Positions 7,886 through 14,363 are shown, counted from the stretch's first letter. The stretch: 16,189 bases of DNA from Clostridiales bacterium (GCA_019422005.1 JAHZEF010000041.1:1-16189), one strand, 5' to 3'. Notes: a model not told the origin generated them from the letters alone. Translations and numbers: made by a program.

Positions 7886-7914
7886 AGGACACTTGTGATG
7901 CCCCCTTTCCGCCG

Positions 7915-8373
7915 CTACAGGCGCAGCCCCTTCACATCCTTGATCCGCGCGAGAATGACATGGCTCTGCAGCTTCCGAACGCCCGGCAGCGCCCCCACCT
8001 CGTCGTGCAGGAACCGCTCCAGCTCCGCCTGTTCCGGCGCCACCGCATGCACGTGCAGGCAGCACGCTCCGGTCATCCGGTAAATCTGCGTCACCGTCTC
8101 GCTGCGATACAGCCGCTCCGTCACTTCCTGCAGGGCGTCCGGCGCAGTTTCCAGTTCCAGATACACGGAGATCGCGCCGCTGAGCTTCTGCGGATTGACC
8201 ACCGTCGTATACGCTTCAATGATCCCCTGTTTCTCCAGGGCTTCCATGTGGGATTTCACCGCAACCCGTGAAATCCCGACCCGTTCCCCAATCTCCGAAT
8301 AACTCAGGCGCGCATTGCCGATCAGCAGTTCCAGAATCTGCCGGTCCAAGGCGTCCAGCCCATCCAGATACAA
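7915..8373 (-). CDS. Lrp/AsnC family transcriptional regulator
   Basis: This 152-residue protein has the classic two-domain Lrp layout: an N-terminal winged HTH (LDRQILELLIGNARLSYSEI, GISRVAVKSHMEALEKQGII) and a C-terminal RAM/ligand-binding ferredoxin fold (GACCLHVHAVAP, LPGVRKLQSHVILARIKD). Such proteins sense amino acids or similar metabolites. An ATG at 8415 would add 14 residues (MVYWWQQKRKGGGA), but a promoter -10 covers it, so it would lie upstream of or at the transcript start. The TTG at 8373 has AAAGGGGGG (8381-8389) 7 nt upstream and gives a normal-length N-terminus, so it is preferred. The gene is divergent from the MATE exporter with promoters 15 bp apart, which suggests it regulates the exporter and itself. 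The ligand is unknown. Confidence 0.9.
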   Translation of the reverse strand: MYLDGLDALDRQILELLIGNARLSYSEIGERVGISRVAVKSHMEALEKQGIIEAYTTVVNPQKLSGAISVYLELETAPDALQEVTERLYRSETVTQIYRMTGACCLHVHAVAPEQAELERFLHDEVGALPGVRKLQSHVILARIKDVKGLRL

Positions 8374-8405
8374 GGCGCCGCCCCCCTTTCTTTTCTGCTG
8401 CCACC

Positions 8406-8434
8406 AGTATACCATAGAATTCCCGGATCCTCAA
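8406..8434 (-). promoter_or_regulatory. promoter for the Lrp-family gene
   Basis: On the minus strand TTGAGG (8429-8434) and TATACT (8406-8411) are separated by exactly 17 bp. The start of transcription would be near 8399, about 26 nt before the TTG start codon. The -10 overlaps the alternative ATG at 8415, which argues against that start. Confidence 0.7.
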
Positions 8435-8436
8435 AC

Positions 8437-8506
8437 AGAAAGATAAAAATTGACTTTCGCAATGATATTGAATATAATCCTTACATATCGTATGATCAAT
8501 CTTTCT
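8437..8506. promoter_or_regulatory. inverted AGAAAGAT sites flanking the MATE promoter
   Basis: AGAAAGAT (8437-8444) and its reverse complement ATCTTTCT (8499-8506) bracket the MATE promoter. The centres are 62 bp apart, close to six helical turns. The right copy also sits in a small hairpin of CAATC and GATTG (8497-8515). An Lrp-type octamer that wraps DNA could use such a pair. That is inference. Confidence 0.35.
8450..8478 (+). promoter_or_regulatory. strong promoter for the MATE exporter
   Basis: TTGACT (8450-8455), a 17-bp spacer and a perfect TATAAT (8473-8478) point right. The start would be near 8485, giving a leader of about 42 nt. It is back to back with the Lrp-gene promoter. Confidence 0.8.
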
Positions 8507-8526
8507 TTTTGATTGGAGTTGGGGAC

Positions 8527-9864
8527 ATGCAGCTGGATTTTACCACAGGCAGCATCACCGGGCGCCTGCTGCGCTTTGCACTTCCCATGATGGCGGGGAA
8601 CCTGCTGCAGCAGTGCTACAACGTAGCCGACACCCTGATTGTGGGCAAATACCTGGGCCCTGACGCCCTGGCCGCGGTGGGGTCCAGCTACACGCTGATG
8701 GTGTTCCTGACCTCCATCCTTCTGGGCCTCTGCATGGGCAGCGGCGCAGCCTGTTCCATTCAGTTCGGCCGTCAGGACACCGACCGGCTGCTGCGCAGCG
8801 TCTTTCTGTCGTTCTGCCTCATCGCCGCAGCCACCGTGCTGCTCACCATTGCCGCCTTCCTCTGGATCGATCCCATGATCTCGGCCCTGCAGGCGCCTCC
8901 CGACGTCGCGCCGCTGATGCGCAGCTATCTCTGGATCATCTTTCTGGGGATCCCCGCCACCTTCCTCTACAACTACTTCGCCACCCTTCTGCGGGCCGTT
9001 GGAAATTCCGTAATCCCGCTGCTGTTTCTGGGCGCCTCCGCGCTTTTGAACGTGGGCCTGGATCTCGCGTTTGTTCTGATTCTGCCATGGGGTGTCCAGG
9101 GCGCGGCGGCCGCCACCGTACTGGCGCAATTCGCTTCCGGCATCGGGATCGCCGTCTATACCCTGGCTGCGTTTCCGGAGCTGCGGGTCCGGCGGCGGCA
9201 CATGGCATGGGACCGGGGCATCCTCCGGGAAATTTCCAGCCTGTCCCTGCTGACCTGCATCCAGCAATCGGTGATGAATCTGGGTATTCTGATGGTGCAG
9301 GGGCTCGTCAACAGCTTTGGCACCTCCGTGATGGCGGCGTTCGCCGCGGCGGTGAAGATCGATTCCTTCGCATATATGCCCGTGCAGGATTTCGGAAACG
9401 CCTTTTCCACCTTCGTGGCGCAGAATTACGGTGCAGGCCGGCCGGACCGGATCCGTGCCGGCGCACGGAGCGCTGTTCTGACTGCCGGCGCATTCTGCAT
9501 TGCCGTCAGCGCCGCGGTCTGCCTGCTGGCGGCGCCGCTGATGGGCCTGTTCGTCAAGCCGGATCAGACGGAGATCATCGCCCTGGGCGTGGGATACCTC
9601 CGTATCGAAGGCGCGTGCTACTGCGGCATCGGCCTGCTGTTCCTGCTGTACGGCTATTACCGTGCGGTCAGGCGGCCCGGCATGTCGGTCGTTCTGACCG
9701 TTGTCTCTCTCGGTTCCCGGGTCGTTCTGGCCCACCTTCTGTCGTCCGTCCCCGCGCTTGGCGTGCATGGCATCTGGCTTTCCGTCCCCATTGGCTGGCT
9801 TCTGGCCGACGCCATCGGCCTCGTCTGCTGCCGCCGGACGCAGGCGCGCATCGCCTCCGCCTGA
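8527..9864 (+). CDS. MATE family multidrug/metabolite efflux transporter
   Basis: This 445-residue polytopic membrane protein has the twelve-helix MATE pattern in two similar halves. The first half opens with TGSITGRLLRFALPMMAGNL and LLQQCYNVADTLIVGKYLG, the usual MatE start. The second half opens near GILREISSLSLLTCIQQSVM and contains SFAYMPVQDFGNAFSTFVAQ and N-Y-G-A-G, a strongly conserved MATE text. It would exchange Na+ or H+ for organic cations, drugs or metabolites; the substrate cannot be told. The open frame reaches back to a TTG at 8509, but ATG 8527 is chosen because GGAG (8515-8518) is 8 nt upstream and the family consensus starts there. It is monocistronic, with its own promoter and a strong terminator, and is divergent from an Lrp regulator that is a good candidate controller. 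Confidence 0.93.
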   Translation: MQLDFTTGSITGRLLRFALPMMAGNLLQQCYNVADTLIVGKYLGPDALAAVGSSYTLMVFLTSILLGLCMGSGAACSIQFGRQDTDRLLRSVFLSFCLIAAATVLLTIAAFLWIDPMISALQAPPDVAPLMRSYLWIIFLGIPATFLYNYFATLLRAVGNSVIPLLFLGASALLNVGLDLAFVLILPWGVQGAAAATVLAQFASGIGIAVYTLAAFPELRVRRRHMAWDRGILREISSLSLLTCIQQSVMNLGILMVQGLVNSFGTSVMAAFAAAVKIDSFAYMPVQDFGNAFSTFVAQNYGAGRPDRIRAGARSAVLTAGAFCIAVSAAVCLLAAPLMGLFVKPDQTEIIALGVGYLRIEGACYCGIGLLFLLYGYYRAVRRPGMSVVLTVVSLGSRVVLAHLLSSVPALGVHGIWLSVPIGWLLADAIGLVCCRRTQARIASA

Positions 9865-9878
9865 TCTCGCCCCCGTAA

Positions 9879-9918
9879 AATACGGCCCGGCCTTCCCGAT
9901 GGAAGGCCGGGCCGTATT
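9879..9918. terminator. bidirectional terminator between MATE and nagB
   Basis: An 18-bp perfect stem AATACGGCCCGGCCTTCC with loop CGAT stands between two convergent genes, 14 nt past the MATE stop and 7 nt past the nagB stop. On the minus strand the hairpin runs into a U-rich TATTTTA, so nagB is terminated well. On the plus strand the tail is weaker (GTATTGG). Confidence 0.88.
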
Positions 9919-9925
9919 GGAAAAA

Positions 9926-10651
9926 TCAGAATTTTGCCATTGCCGCTTCGTCTGCCACGATGGTGCAGCAGGGATGATACTGCAGGATCGACGCAGGGTT
10001 CTGCGGCGTGACAGGGCCGGTTACCGCGGCTTTGAGGATCTCCGCCTTGTCGGCGCCGGTGACCACCATGACGATGGATTTCGCCATCATGATGTCGTAG
10101 ATTCCCATGGTCAGCGCCTGACGCGGCACATCGTCGGCGCTGTCGAAGAAGCGCTTGTTCGCCTCGATGGTCATCTCCGTCAGCGTGACGCAGTTGGTGC
10201 CGTGGGAGAAGTGATCCGCCGGCTCATTGAATCCGATGTGGCCGTCGTGTCCGATTCCCAGCAGCTGCAGATCCACGCCGCCGAATCCCCGGATAATCCC
10301 GTCGTAGCGGCAGCACTCGGAATCCGGGTTGGGATCCATGCCGTTGGGGATGTTGGTGTTGGAGAGGATAATGTTGATATGGTCAAACAGGTTCTCCCGC
10401 ATAAAGCGCGCATAGCTCTGGGGATGGTCCGCCGGCAGGCCCACGTACTCGTCCAGATTCACCGTGCTGACGCGGGAAAAGTCCACATCGCCCGCCTTGC
10501 ACATGGCAATCAGCTGCTGATACGTTCCAATCGGGCTGCTGCCCGTGGCAAATCCCAGCAGGGAATCGGGTTTCCGGTTGACCTGAGCGGCAATCAGACC
10601 AGCTGCAATCCGGCTGAGCTGGTCATAATCCTTCGCGCGAATCAGATTCAT
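9926..10651 (-). CDS. nagB: glucosamine-6-phosphate deaminase
   Basis: NagB turns glucosamine-6-phosphate into fructose-6-phosphate and ammonia, the last step of N-acetylglucosamine use. The 241-residue protein shows GFATGSSPIGTYQQL (33-47, phosphate loop), NLDEYVGL with D67 and E68, and LLGIGHDGHIGFNEP with D136, H138 and E143. The four acid/base residues match those of the Escherichia coli enzyme in order and spacing. The open frame reaches 10780 but the extra 43 residues do not belong to the family. ATG 10651 has AGGA (10661-10664) 9 nt upstream. No nagA, nagR or PTS gene lies beside it, so it is a stand-alone gene here, with a near-consensus promoter and a strong terminator. It is slightly short compared with the 266-residue enterobacterial form, as is normal for Firmicutes. 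Confidence 0.95.
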   Translation of the reverse strand: MNLIRAKDYDQLSRIAAGLIAAQVNRKPDSLLGFATGSSPIGTYQQLIAMCKAGDVDFSRVSTVNLDEYVGLPADHPQSYARFMRENLFDHINIILSNTNIPNGMDPNPDSECCRYDGIIRGFGGVDLQLLGIGHDGHIGFNEPADHFSHGTNCVTLTEMTIEANKRFFDSADDVPRQALTMGIYDIMMAKSIVMVVTGADKAEILKAAVTGPVTPQNPASILQYHPCCTIVADEAAMAKF

Positions 10652-10751
10652 ACTGTCACATCCTACTTTCATTTTTTCGGGCCTCCGGACGAAAACCGCT
10701 GCATCTGCCGGCGGCCCCGCAGCGCTCCTGTCCCGGTCTCCCGCCGCTTCT

Positions 10752-10780
10752 ATTATGGCATTTCCGGCCCGCGATGTCAA
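10752..10780 (-). promoter_or_regulatory. near-consensus promoter for nagB
   Basis: A perfect -35 TTGACA (10775-10780), a 17-bp spacer and CATAAT (10752-10757) with an extended -10 TG (TGCCATAAT) lie on the minus strand. The start would be near 10745, so the leader is about 95 nt. No obvious NagR or catabolite-response palindrome was seen over it. Confidence 0.8.
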
Positions 10781-11131
10781 CGCCGGTTCCCGGAAAATCC
10801 CGCCCGCCCCGTTCCGGCCGGTAGCCCCGTGCCGTCACGGCCCGGGGGCGCCGGATGAGTCCCCCGGCTCCGATCCCGCCTGCATTCGGGCTTCCCGGGC
10901 CTTGCAGCCTTCCGCTTGCTTTCCTGCTGTTCATGGAACGGCGCCCGCCTGTGTTTCCGCCGGGAGCAGCGTTTGAAGCAATTGGTCTCTTCCCACAGGC
11001 CGGGAGCGTTCACAAAACCATCATGCGGCGCGGCAAGGGCGGAACGCCGCAAAGCCGCAGGCAGAGCAACTGCATTGATGGGAAATAGAAGTCAATCACA
11101 ATTTCTTCTGCAAACATGATCCGATCGATGA
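10781..11131. other. gene-free GC-rich gap upstream of nagB
   Basis: I see no supportable gene. Several open frames exist, as expected in GC-rich DNA, but none has both a ribosome binding site and a recognisable family. One minus-strand frame (about 11040-11120) reads FIDRIMFAEEIVIDFYF, which faintly recalls the C-terminal strand pattern of large serine recombinases, but the match is too short to call. Base composition begins to fall from about 11080. Confidence 0.5.
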
Positions 11132-11169
11132 AAGCAGCCGCCGTCCGCAATCGCAGACAGCGGCTGCTT
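11132..11169. repeat. hairpin 1 of a three-hairpin cluster
   Basis: Arms AAGCAGCCGCCGTC and GACAGCGGCTGCTT pair over 14 positions with one G-T or A-C type mismatch, around a 10-nt loop. On either strand the stem is followed by only two or three T residues, so termination is possible but weak. Confidence 0.55.
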
Positions 11170-11205
11170 CGTGATTGATTACAGTAGCGGCATTGGAGTA
11201 CATAC

Positions 11206-11227
11206 GGCCCATGCGCCGCCATGGGCC
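11206..11227. repeat. hairpin 2 of a three-hairpin cluster
   Basis: GGCCCATG (11206-11213) and CATGGGCC (11220-11227) are perfect inverted copies around the 6-nt loop CGCCGC. No U-tract follows on either strand. Confidence 0.5.
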
Positions 11228-11239
11228 GGGCACAGCCGG

Positions 11240-11268
11240 GGGCGTCAGACGCAGGCTGGCTGACGCCC
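11240..11268. repeat. hairpin 3 of a three-hairpin cluster
   Basis: GGGCGTCAG (11240-11248) and CTGACGCCC (11260-11268) pair perfectly around an 11-nt loop. It lies 37 bp past the stop of the sigma-like gene on the minus strand, but lacks a U-tract. Confidence 0.5.
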
Positions 11269-11305
11269 GTACCGCCATCATATTGGTGAGCATTCCGCTA
11301 ATATC

Positions 11306-11968
11306 TTATATCTTCTGTTCCTCGTTCTCCTTCAATATCCTTTCATAGGCTTTCTTTGGTGTTCCATATTTTCCCAAATACCGCCGGACGATCGCCCACT
11401 TCTCATCTTCGCTCTTAGCCTTTTCCTTTAATGCTTCAACATGCTTTAAGACTTTCTGATGATAAAAGCTGTCGTATGTATGCTTTGCTTTTTCTGGTGT
11501 GATCCGCATTTCCTCTGCGATCATACCGCAAGTTGCCCTTTCAATTTCCCGCATTTCGATGATGCGGGAAATCATTTTTTTGCTGAGCCCCCGCCTGATT
11601 GGCGGGAGCTTTTGAATAAACGGCTCCGGCGTACCTGGCTCCCCGGCCCTGTATTCCTCCAATATATCTTTGTATTTCTGTTCCAGATACGCGCAGGCAT
11701 ATGGGAAGCCCTGATAACACTCACTTGCAAGTTCAAAGACTTTCCGAACCTCCGCAGTATTTTCATATCCGAGTACGATTGAGATATGCCGAATGTATAA
11801 TCGCATCTGTTTCATTTTGATTTTGATATATATTTGCCTGACCCGGATCGCCGATATTTCATATTCTTTTGCCATATCGGTAAACGTGTTGTTGTGCTGA
11901 TCCCGAAGCATCAGAATGTCATAAGCCCGTTTGTCCTTCTTCAACTCGCTATACGGAATATCTTTCAT
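11306..11968 (-). CDS. sigma region 4-like HTH protein of accessory DNA, function unknown
   Basis: This 220-residue protein carries a helix-turn-helix like sigma-70 region 4 near the N-terminus (residues 28-49, TFTDMAKEYEISAIRVRQIY). The rest is Lys/Glu-rich and mostly helical. A second HTH-like segment (CGMIAEEMRITPEKAKHTYD) appears at about residues 145-165. No sigma region 2 is present, so it is not a complete sigma factor; similar small proteins occur in clostridial mobile elements. An upstream in-frame start at 12040 is rejected because it lies before the promoter. ATG 11968 has GGAGG 8 nt upstream. Transcription begins from an operator-bearing promoter shared with the divergent repressor-like gene, so the two probably form a regulatory switch. 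Its AT-richer codons differ from the left part of the window. The exact role is not known. Confidence 0.75.
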   Translation of the reverse strand: MKDIPYSELKKDKRAYDILMLRDQHNNTFTDMAKEYEISAIRVRQIYIKIKMKQMRLYIRHISIVLGYENTAEVRKVFELASECYQGFPYACAYLEQKYKDILEEYRAGEPGTPEPFIQKLPPIRRGLSKKMISRIIEMREIERATCGMIAEEMRITPEKAKHTYDSFYHQKVLKHVEALKEKAKSEDEKWAIVRRYLGKYGTPKKAYERILKENEEQKI

Positions 11969-11987
11969 CAGTACACCCTCCATCCAA

Positions 11988-12028
11988 TTACCTGTAATAC
12001 AGGTAATAACTATATCATATACAGGTAT
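11988..12028. promoter_or_regulatory. operator: perfect 19-bp palindrome plus a third half-site
   Basis: TTACCTGTA-A-TACAGGTAA (11988-12006) is a perfect palindrome with 9-bp arms. A further copy of the right half, TACAGGTA (12020-12027), lies 22 bp further on. The palindrome is just downstream of the minus-strand -10, and the half-site is in its spacer, so a bound repressor would block transcription of the sigma-like gene. The neighbouring XRE protein is the natural candidate binder (inference). Confidence 0.75.
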
Positions 12029-12037
12029 AAAATACAA
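12009..12037 (-). promoter_or_regulatory. promoter for the sigma-like gene
   Basis: On the minus strand TTGTAT (12032-12037) and TATAGT (12009-12014) are separated by 17 bp, with an extended -10 (TGATATAGT). Start would be near 12001, inside the palindromic operator. Confidence 0.6.
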
Positions 12038-12073
12038 CATCTTGCGGTAAAATTTATTTGGGAGTGTGGTAGT

Positions 12074-12394
12074 ATGATGCGACTAAAAGAACTGAGAGAA
12101 GAACGGCGGCTTAGCCAGGATGGATTGGCCCTTAAACTAAATGTTTCCCAATCAACGATCAGCGCTTATGAAGTAGGGGACAGAACGCCTGATTTGGAAA
12201 CATTGATTGCGATTGCCCAATTTTTTGGCGTATCACTTGATTATCTTGCAGGGCAGTCTGACTTGAAGCAGCAGATCAGGCAAAGCGATCTAAATTCGTC
12301 CGAATTAGAGCATTTACGCATTTACCGCCAGTTAAGTGATATGGACAGAGAAAAAGTAAGCGCCTATATTGAAGGCTTGCAAAGCCGACTGTAA
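12074..12394 (+). CDS. XRE family (Cro/CI-type) transcriptional regulator
   Basis: This 106-residue protein is a single-domain DNA-binding repressor type. The HTH_3 domain occupies residues 3-60: LKELREERRLSQDGLALKLN, VSQSTISAYEVGDRTPD with the recognition helix near residues 25-35, then FFGVSLDYLAGQSD, the usual end of this domain. A short helical tail (LSDMDREKVSAYIEGLQSRL) probably mediates dimerisation. GGGAG (12060-12064) is 9 nt before ATG 12074; a second ATG at 12077 gives nearly the same protein. It is divergent from the sigma-like gene across a palindromic operator, as in phage and ICE immunity or excision switches. No clear plus-strand promoter was seen; TATAAA at 12026 lacks a good -35. 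A strong terminator follows 52 nt after the stop. Confidence 0.88.
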   Translation: MMRLKELREERRLSQDGLALKLNVSQSTISAYEVGDRTPDLETLIAIAQFFGVSLDYLAGQSDLKQQIRQSDLNSSELEHLRIYRQLSDMDREKVSAYIEGLQSRL

Positions 12395-12446
12395 AAAGGA
12401 TCGTCCAAAGGGGGCCTCTTGGAAGGTTCCAATCATCAAAAGAAAC

Positions 12447-12481
12447 AAGGCCAGGAAGCCGCAAACGGCTATCCTGGCCTT
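12447..12481 (+). terminator. strong intrinsic terminator after the XRE gene
   Basis: Arms AAGGCCAGGA and TCCTGGCCTT extend inward through AGCCG and CGGCT with one bulged A and loop CAAA, giving 15 pairs. The plus-strand tail TATCTTATC is moderately U-rich. It separates the regulator pair from the next region. Confidence 0.82.
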
Positions 12482-12613
12482 ATCTTATCGCCTGCGAGGC
12501 TGGACTATATTGAGATGAGATGTAATCGGTACCACATGCCCGCCAGCCCTGCGGTTACGGCTGCCCGTACTGGGCATATATGTTTGTGAATGTCCCAATT
12601 CCCTGCAAAGAGC

Positions 12614-12648
12614 AGGGCGGCACCCACATTGCCTGTGAGTGCCGCCCT
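12614..12648. repeat. hairpin with 10-bp stem
   Basis: AGGGCGGCAC (12614-12623) and GTGCCGCCCT (12639-12648) pair perfectly. Inside, CACA and TGTG pair again after one mismatch. No U-tract follows on either strand. Confidence 0.55.
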
Positions 12649-12676
12649 GTGATTCCCCTGTCATGCGCTTTGTCTG

Positions 12677-12695
12677 TGGCGTAAGTCTGGCGTAA
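12677..12695. repeat. paired TGGCGTAA direct repeats, possible integrase arm sites
   Basis: TGGCGTAA occurs at 12677-12684 and 12688-12695, an 11-bp period or about one helical turn. This is the spacing expected for adjacent arm-type sites of a tyrosine integrase N-terminal domain (inference). Confidence 0.45.
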
Positions 12696-12881
12696 ATCCG
12701 CTTTTCCGTACGCTGAAACCCAGCCGTTTCAAGGGCTTGCGGTATTTTTTAGTACATGCCGCCCAACCGAAATTCGCAACAATCTGATATAAAAAGTAGA
12801 GAAAAGTATAGATATAAAGGATATATTCTACACTTTTTCAAAAACGCTCTACAGGGCTCTACGTAAGTTAACGGCTAAAAA

Positions 12882-12899
12882 TGGTAACTTTTGTGGTAA
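12882..12899. repeat. paired TGGTAA direct repeats next to int
   Basis: TGGTAA occurs at 12882-12887 and 12894-12899 with a 12-bp period, 18 bp beyond the integrase stop. They are candidate arm-type binding sites of this integrase. The pattern resembles the TGGCGTAA pair 200 bp away but has a different sequence. Confidence 0.45.
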
Positions 12900-12916
12900 G
12901 GTGGCCAGGGCCAAAT

Positions 12917-14074
12917 TCACAGGTTAGCTGCAACTTTTGCAAACGCCTCTTGCACCGCACGGAAGTCCGTATGTGTGTAGACATCCAGCGTCACACTGAC
13001 ATTGGAGTGCCCCATGAGATATTGAAGACTTTTCACATCAATGCCGCCTTGCTGCATATTCGTACAAAAGGTATGACGCAGAACATGAGGTGTCACCTTG
13101 GGAAACGAATTGCCGTAAATACGATTGATTTTCTTCTGGATACCTCTCATGTAGTTCTGTAAGTGCATAGCAACCTTTGGCTTCCCGGATTTATCAAGGA
13201 AAATGAAACCGCCATAACCATCTATGATCCGTTCCGACTTGCTGACGGTTCGGTTCTTCATAACTCGCTTCAAGGCCAGATAAACAGCGTCCGTCATGGG
13301 GATTGTTCTTACACCGCTGGCGGTCTTGGGACTGGTGATGAAATAGGGCTTGTCTGCTGTCCGGCATAACTGGTGGTCAATGTAGATACATCGCGTCTTG
13401 AAGTCAACATCCTGCTTCGTCAGGCCGTAGAGTTCGCTGACGCGAAGCCCTGTCCCCAGCAAAACCACAATATCATCATAGTAATTGTCCTGACCGTATT
13501 CCTGCACATACTTCAAATAAGTATCCTGTTGAGCCTTAGTCAGCGCAGTACGCTTCCCAGCATCGTTCGGAAGAATGTCGGCTATCTGGAACTTAAAGGG
13601 GTTCTTACGGATCATGTCATCGTCCACAGCCATTTCAAATGCGGGATGCAGAACAGAATGGAAAATGCCGATGGTATTGCGCTTCATCCCCCTGTCATGC
13701 AGACTGATATAGAACGTCTTTGCATCAGACAACTTGACCGTTCGTACTTTCATTTCGCCAAATGGTGATTTCTTGATGCGGTTGATGACTGTTCCGTAGC
13801 CTCGACGGGTGTTCTCGCTCAAATCCCGTTTCAAGTTCATATATCGGTCAACCAGTTCGGAAACGGTGATTTCACCGGCCGCATAGTCGATACCATCTGC
13901 CATATCGCGTTGAATGGCTTCCTCTTTTTTGCGGAGGGCTTCCAGCGTTTTCCCGTAAACACTTCGTATCTTACCATGTCCATCGGAGTAACGGTATTCA
14001 TAGGTTCCGTTTTTGCGCTGATTTTCCCCGGTCTTGAGGACACGTCCATTCTTATCTTTGCGCTTTTCCGCCAA
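12917..14074 (-). CDS. int: Tn916-type tyrosine integrase
   Basis: This 385-residue site-specific recombinase would integrate and excise the element. The N-terminus (AEKRKDKNGRVLKTGENQRK) and the following arm-binding domain closely follow Tn916 Int (SEKRRDN.GRILKTGESQRK). A SAM-like core-binding domain spans about 75-165. The catalytic domain shows GTGLRVSELYGL with the first Arg, PHVLRHTFCTNM with His-x2-Arg, LMGHSNVSVTLDVYTH with Gly-His, and the Tyr nucleophile in the last motif. No ATG stands at the right place; a TTG at 14074 with AAAGGAG 8 nt upstream starts exactly where Tn916 Int starts, so the ATG at 14152 is rejected. It lies 78 bp after xis, with a long hairpin in between. All catalytic residues appear present, so it is probably active. 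Confidence 0.93.
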   Translation of the reverse strand: MAEKRKDKNGRVLKTGENQRKNGTYEYRYSDGHGKIRSVYGKTLEALRKKEEAIQRDMADGIDYAAGEITVSELVDRYMNLKRDLSENTRRGYGTVINRIKKSPFGEMKVRTVKLSDAKTFYISLHDRGMKRNTIGIFHSVLHPAFEMAVDDDMIRKNPFKFQIADILPNDAGKRTALTKAQQDTYLKYVQEYGQDNYYDDIVVLLGTGLRVSELYGLTKQDVDFKTRCIYIDHQLCRTADKPYFITSPKTASGVRTIPMTDAVYLALKRVMKNRTVSKSERIIDGYGGFIFLDKSGKPKVAMHLQNYMRGIQKKINRIYGNSFPKVTPHVLRHTFCTNMQQGGIDVKSLQYLMGHSNVSVTLDVYTHTDFRAVQEAFAKVAANL

Positions 14075-14097
14075 ATCGCACACTCCTTTCTGGAAAA

Positions 14098-14142
14098 GCG
14101 CTCCAATATGTATGATAAAGTTATCATAACACATTGGAGCGC
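14098..14142 (-). terminator. long hairpin with U-run between xis and int, possible attenuator
   Basis: On the minus strand GCGCTCCAAT pairs with ATTGGAGCGC, and the stem extends through a 3-bp block and ATGATAA/TTATCAT after one mismatch and one bulge, giving about 20 pairs around a 2-nt loop. TTTT follows at once, then the int Shine-Dalgarno. As an intrinsic terminator it would cut transcripts between xis and int. It could also be an RNA processing or stability site. Confidence 0.65.
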
Positions 14143-14152
14143 CTATTGCCAC

Positions 14153-14353
14153 TTAAATCGAATATTCGTTTTGGAGATACGATTCAAATGCTTTCCGTTT
14201 TATTAACCGCCGATTTCCGACCCATAGCACATACTTTTCACAGTCCTTGGTATCTGTCATTTGGCGGAGTTTGTTAATGCCAATATTGAAATAGGACGCT
14301 GCTTCTTCCAGTGTAAGATTGGCTTTCTGCCAGATGGGGATGTCATACGCCAT
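14153..14353 (-). CDS. xis: Tn916-type excisionase
   Basis: This 66-residue protein is a winged-helix excisionase that steers the integrase to excision. DIPIWQKANLTLEEAASYFN aligns with the Tn916 Xis start (DIPIWERYTLTIEEASKYF), followed by IGINKLRQM and NRRLIKRKAFESYL, the wing and last helix. The GTG at 14362 overlaps the Shine-Dalgarno AGGTGG, so ATG 14353 is preferred. It follows the TcpA stop by 10 nt and precedes int, as in Tn916. Confidence 0.92.
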   Translation of the reverse strand: MAYDIPIWQKANLTLEEAASYFNIGINKLRQMTDTKDCEKYVLWVGNRRLIKRKAFESYLQNEYSI

Positions 14354-14363
14354 GAGAACCACC

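Larger units (their letters stand above)
12482..12916. other. gene-free 435-bp region, probable element end/attachment region
   Basis: No supportable gene lies here. It holds a 10-bp hairpin (12614-12648), two pairs of short direct repeats (12677-12695 and 12882-12899), a third pair (GCTCTAC at 12846-12852 and 12856-12862), and an AT-rich imperfect inverted repeat (about 12791-12838, AAAAAGT...ACTTTTT). Such content beside an integrase gene is typical of attachment-site arms. The core crossover sequence cannot be located without the other end of the element. Confidence 0.5.

Noticed and set aside
7169..8083. 304-residue plus-strand open frame over the flotillin and Lrp genes
   Set aside because: His/Gln/Leu-rich antisense frame spanning two real genes and the gap between them.
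8431..9768. 445-residue minus-strand open frame antisense to the MATE gene
   Set aside because: Rich in His, Gln, Gly and Arg, no family features, no ribosome binding site, fully covered by a clear MATE protein.
11010..11222. Minus-strand fragment FIDRIMFAEEIVIDFYF resembling a serine recombinase C-terminus
   Set aside because: The resemblance is short and generic, upstream sequence is a hairpin rather than coding, and no other recombinase motif is present.
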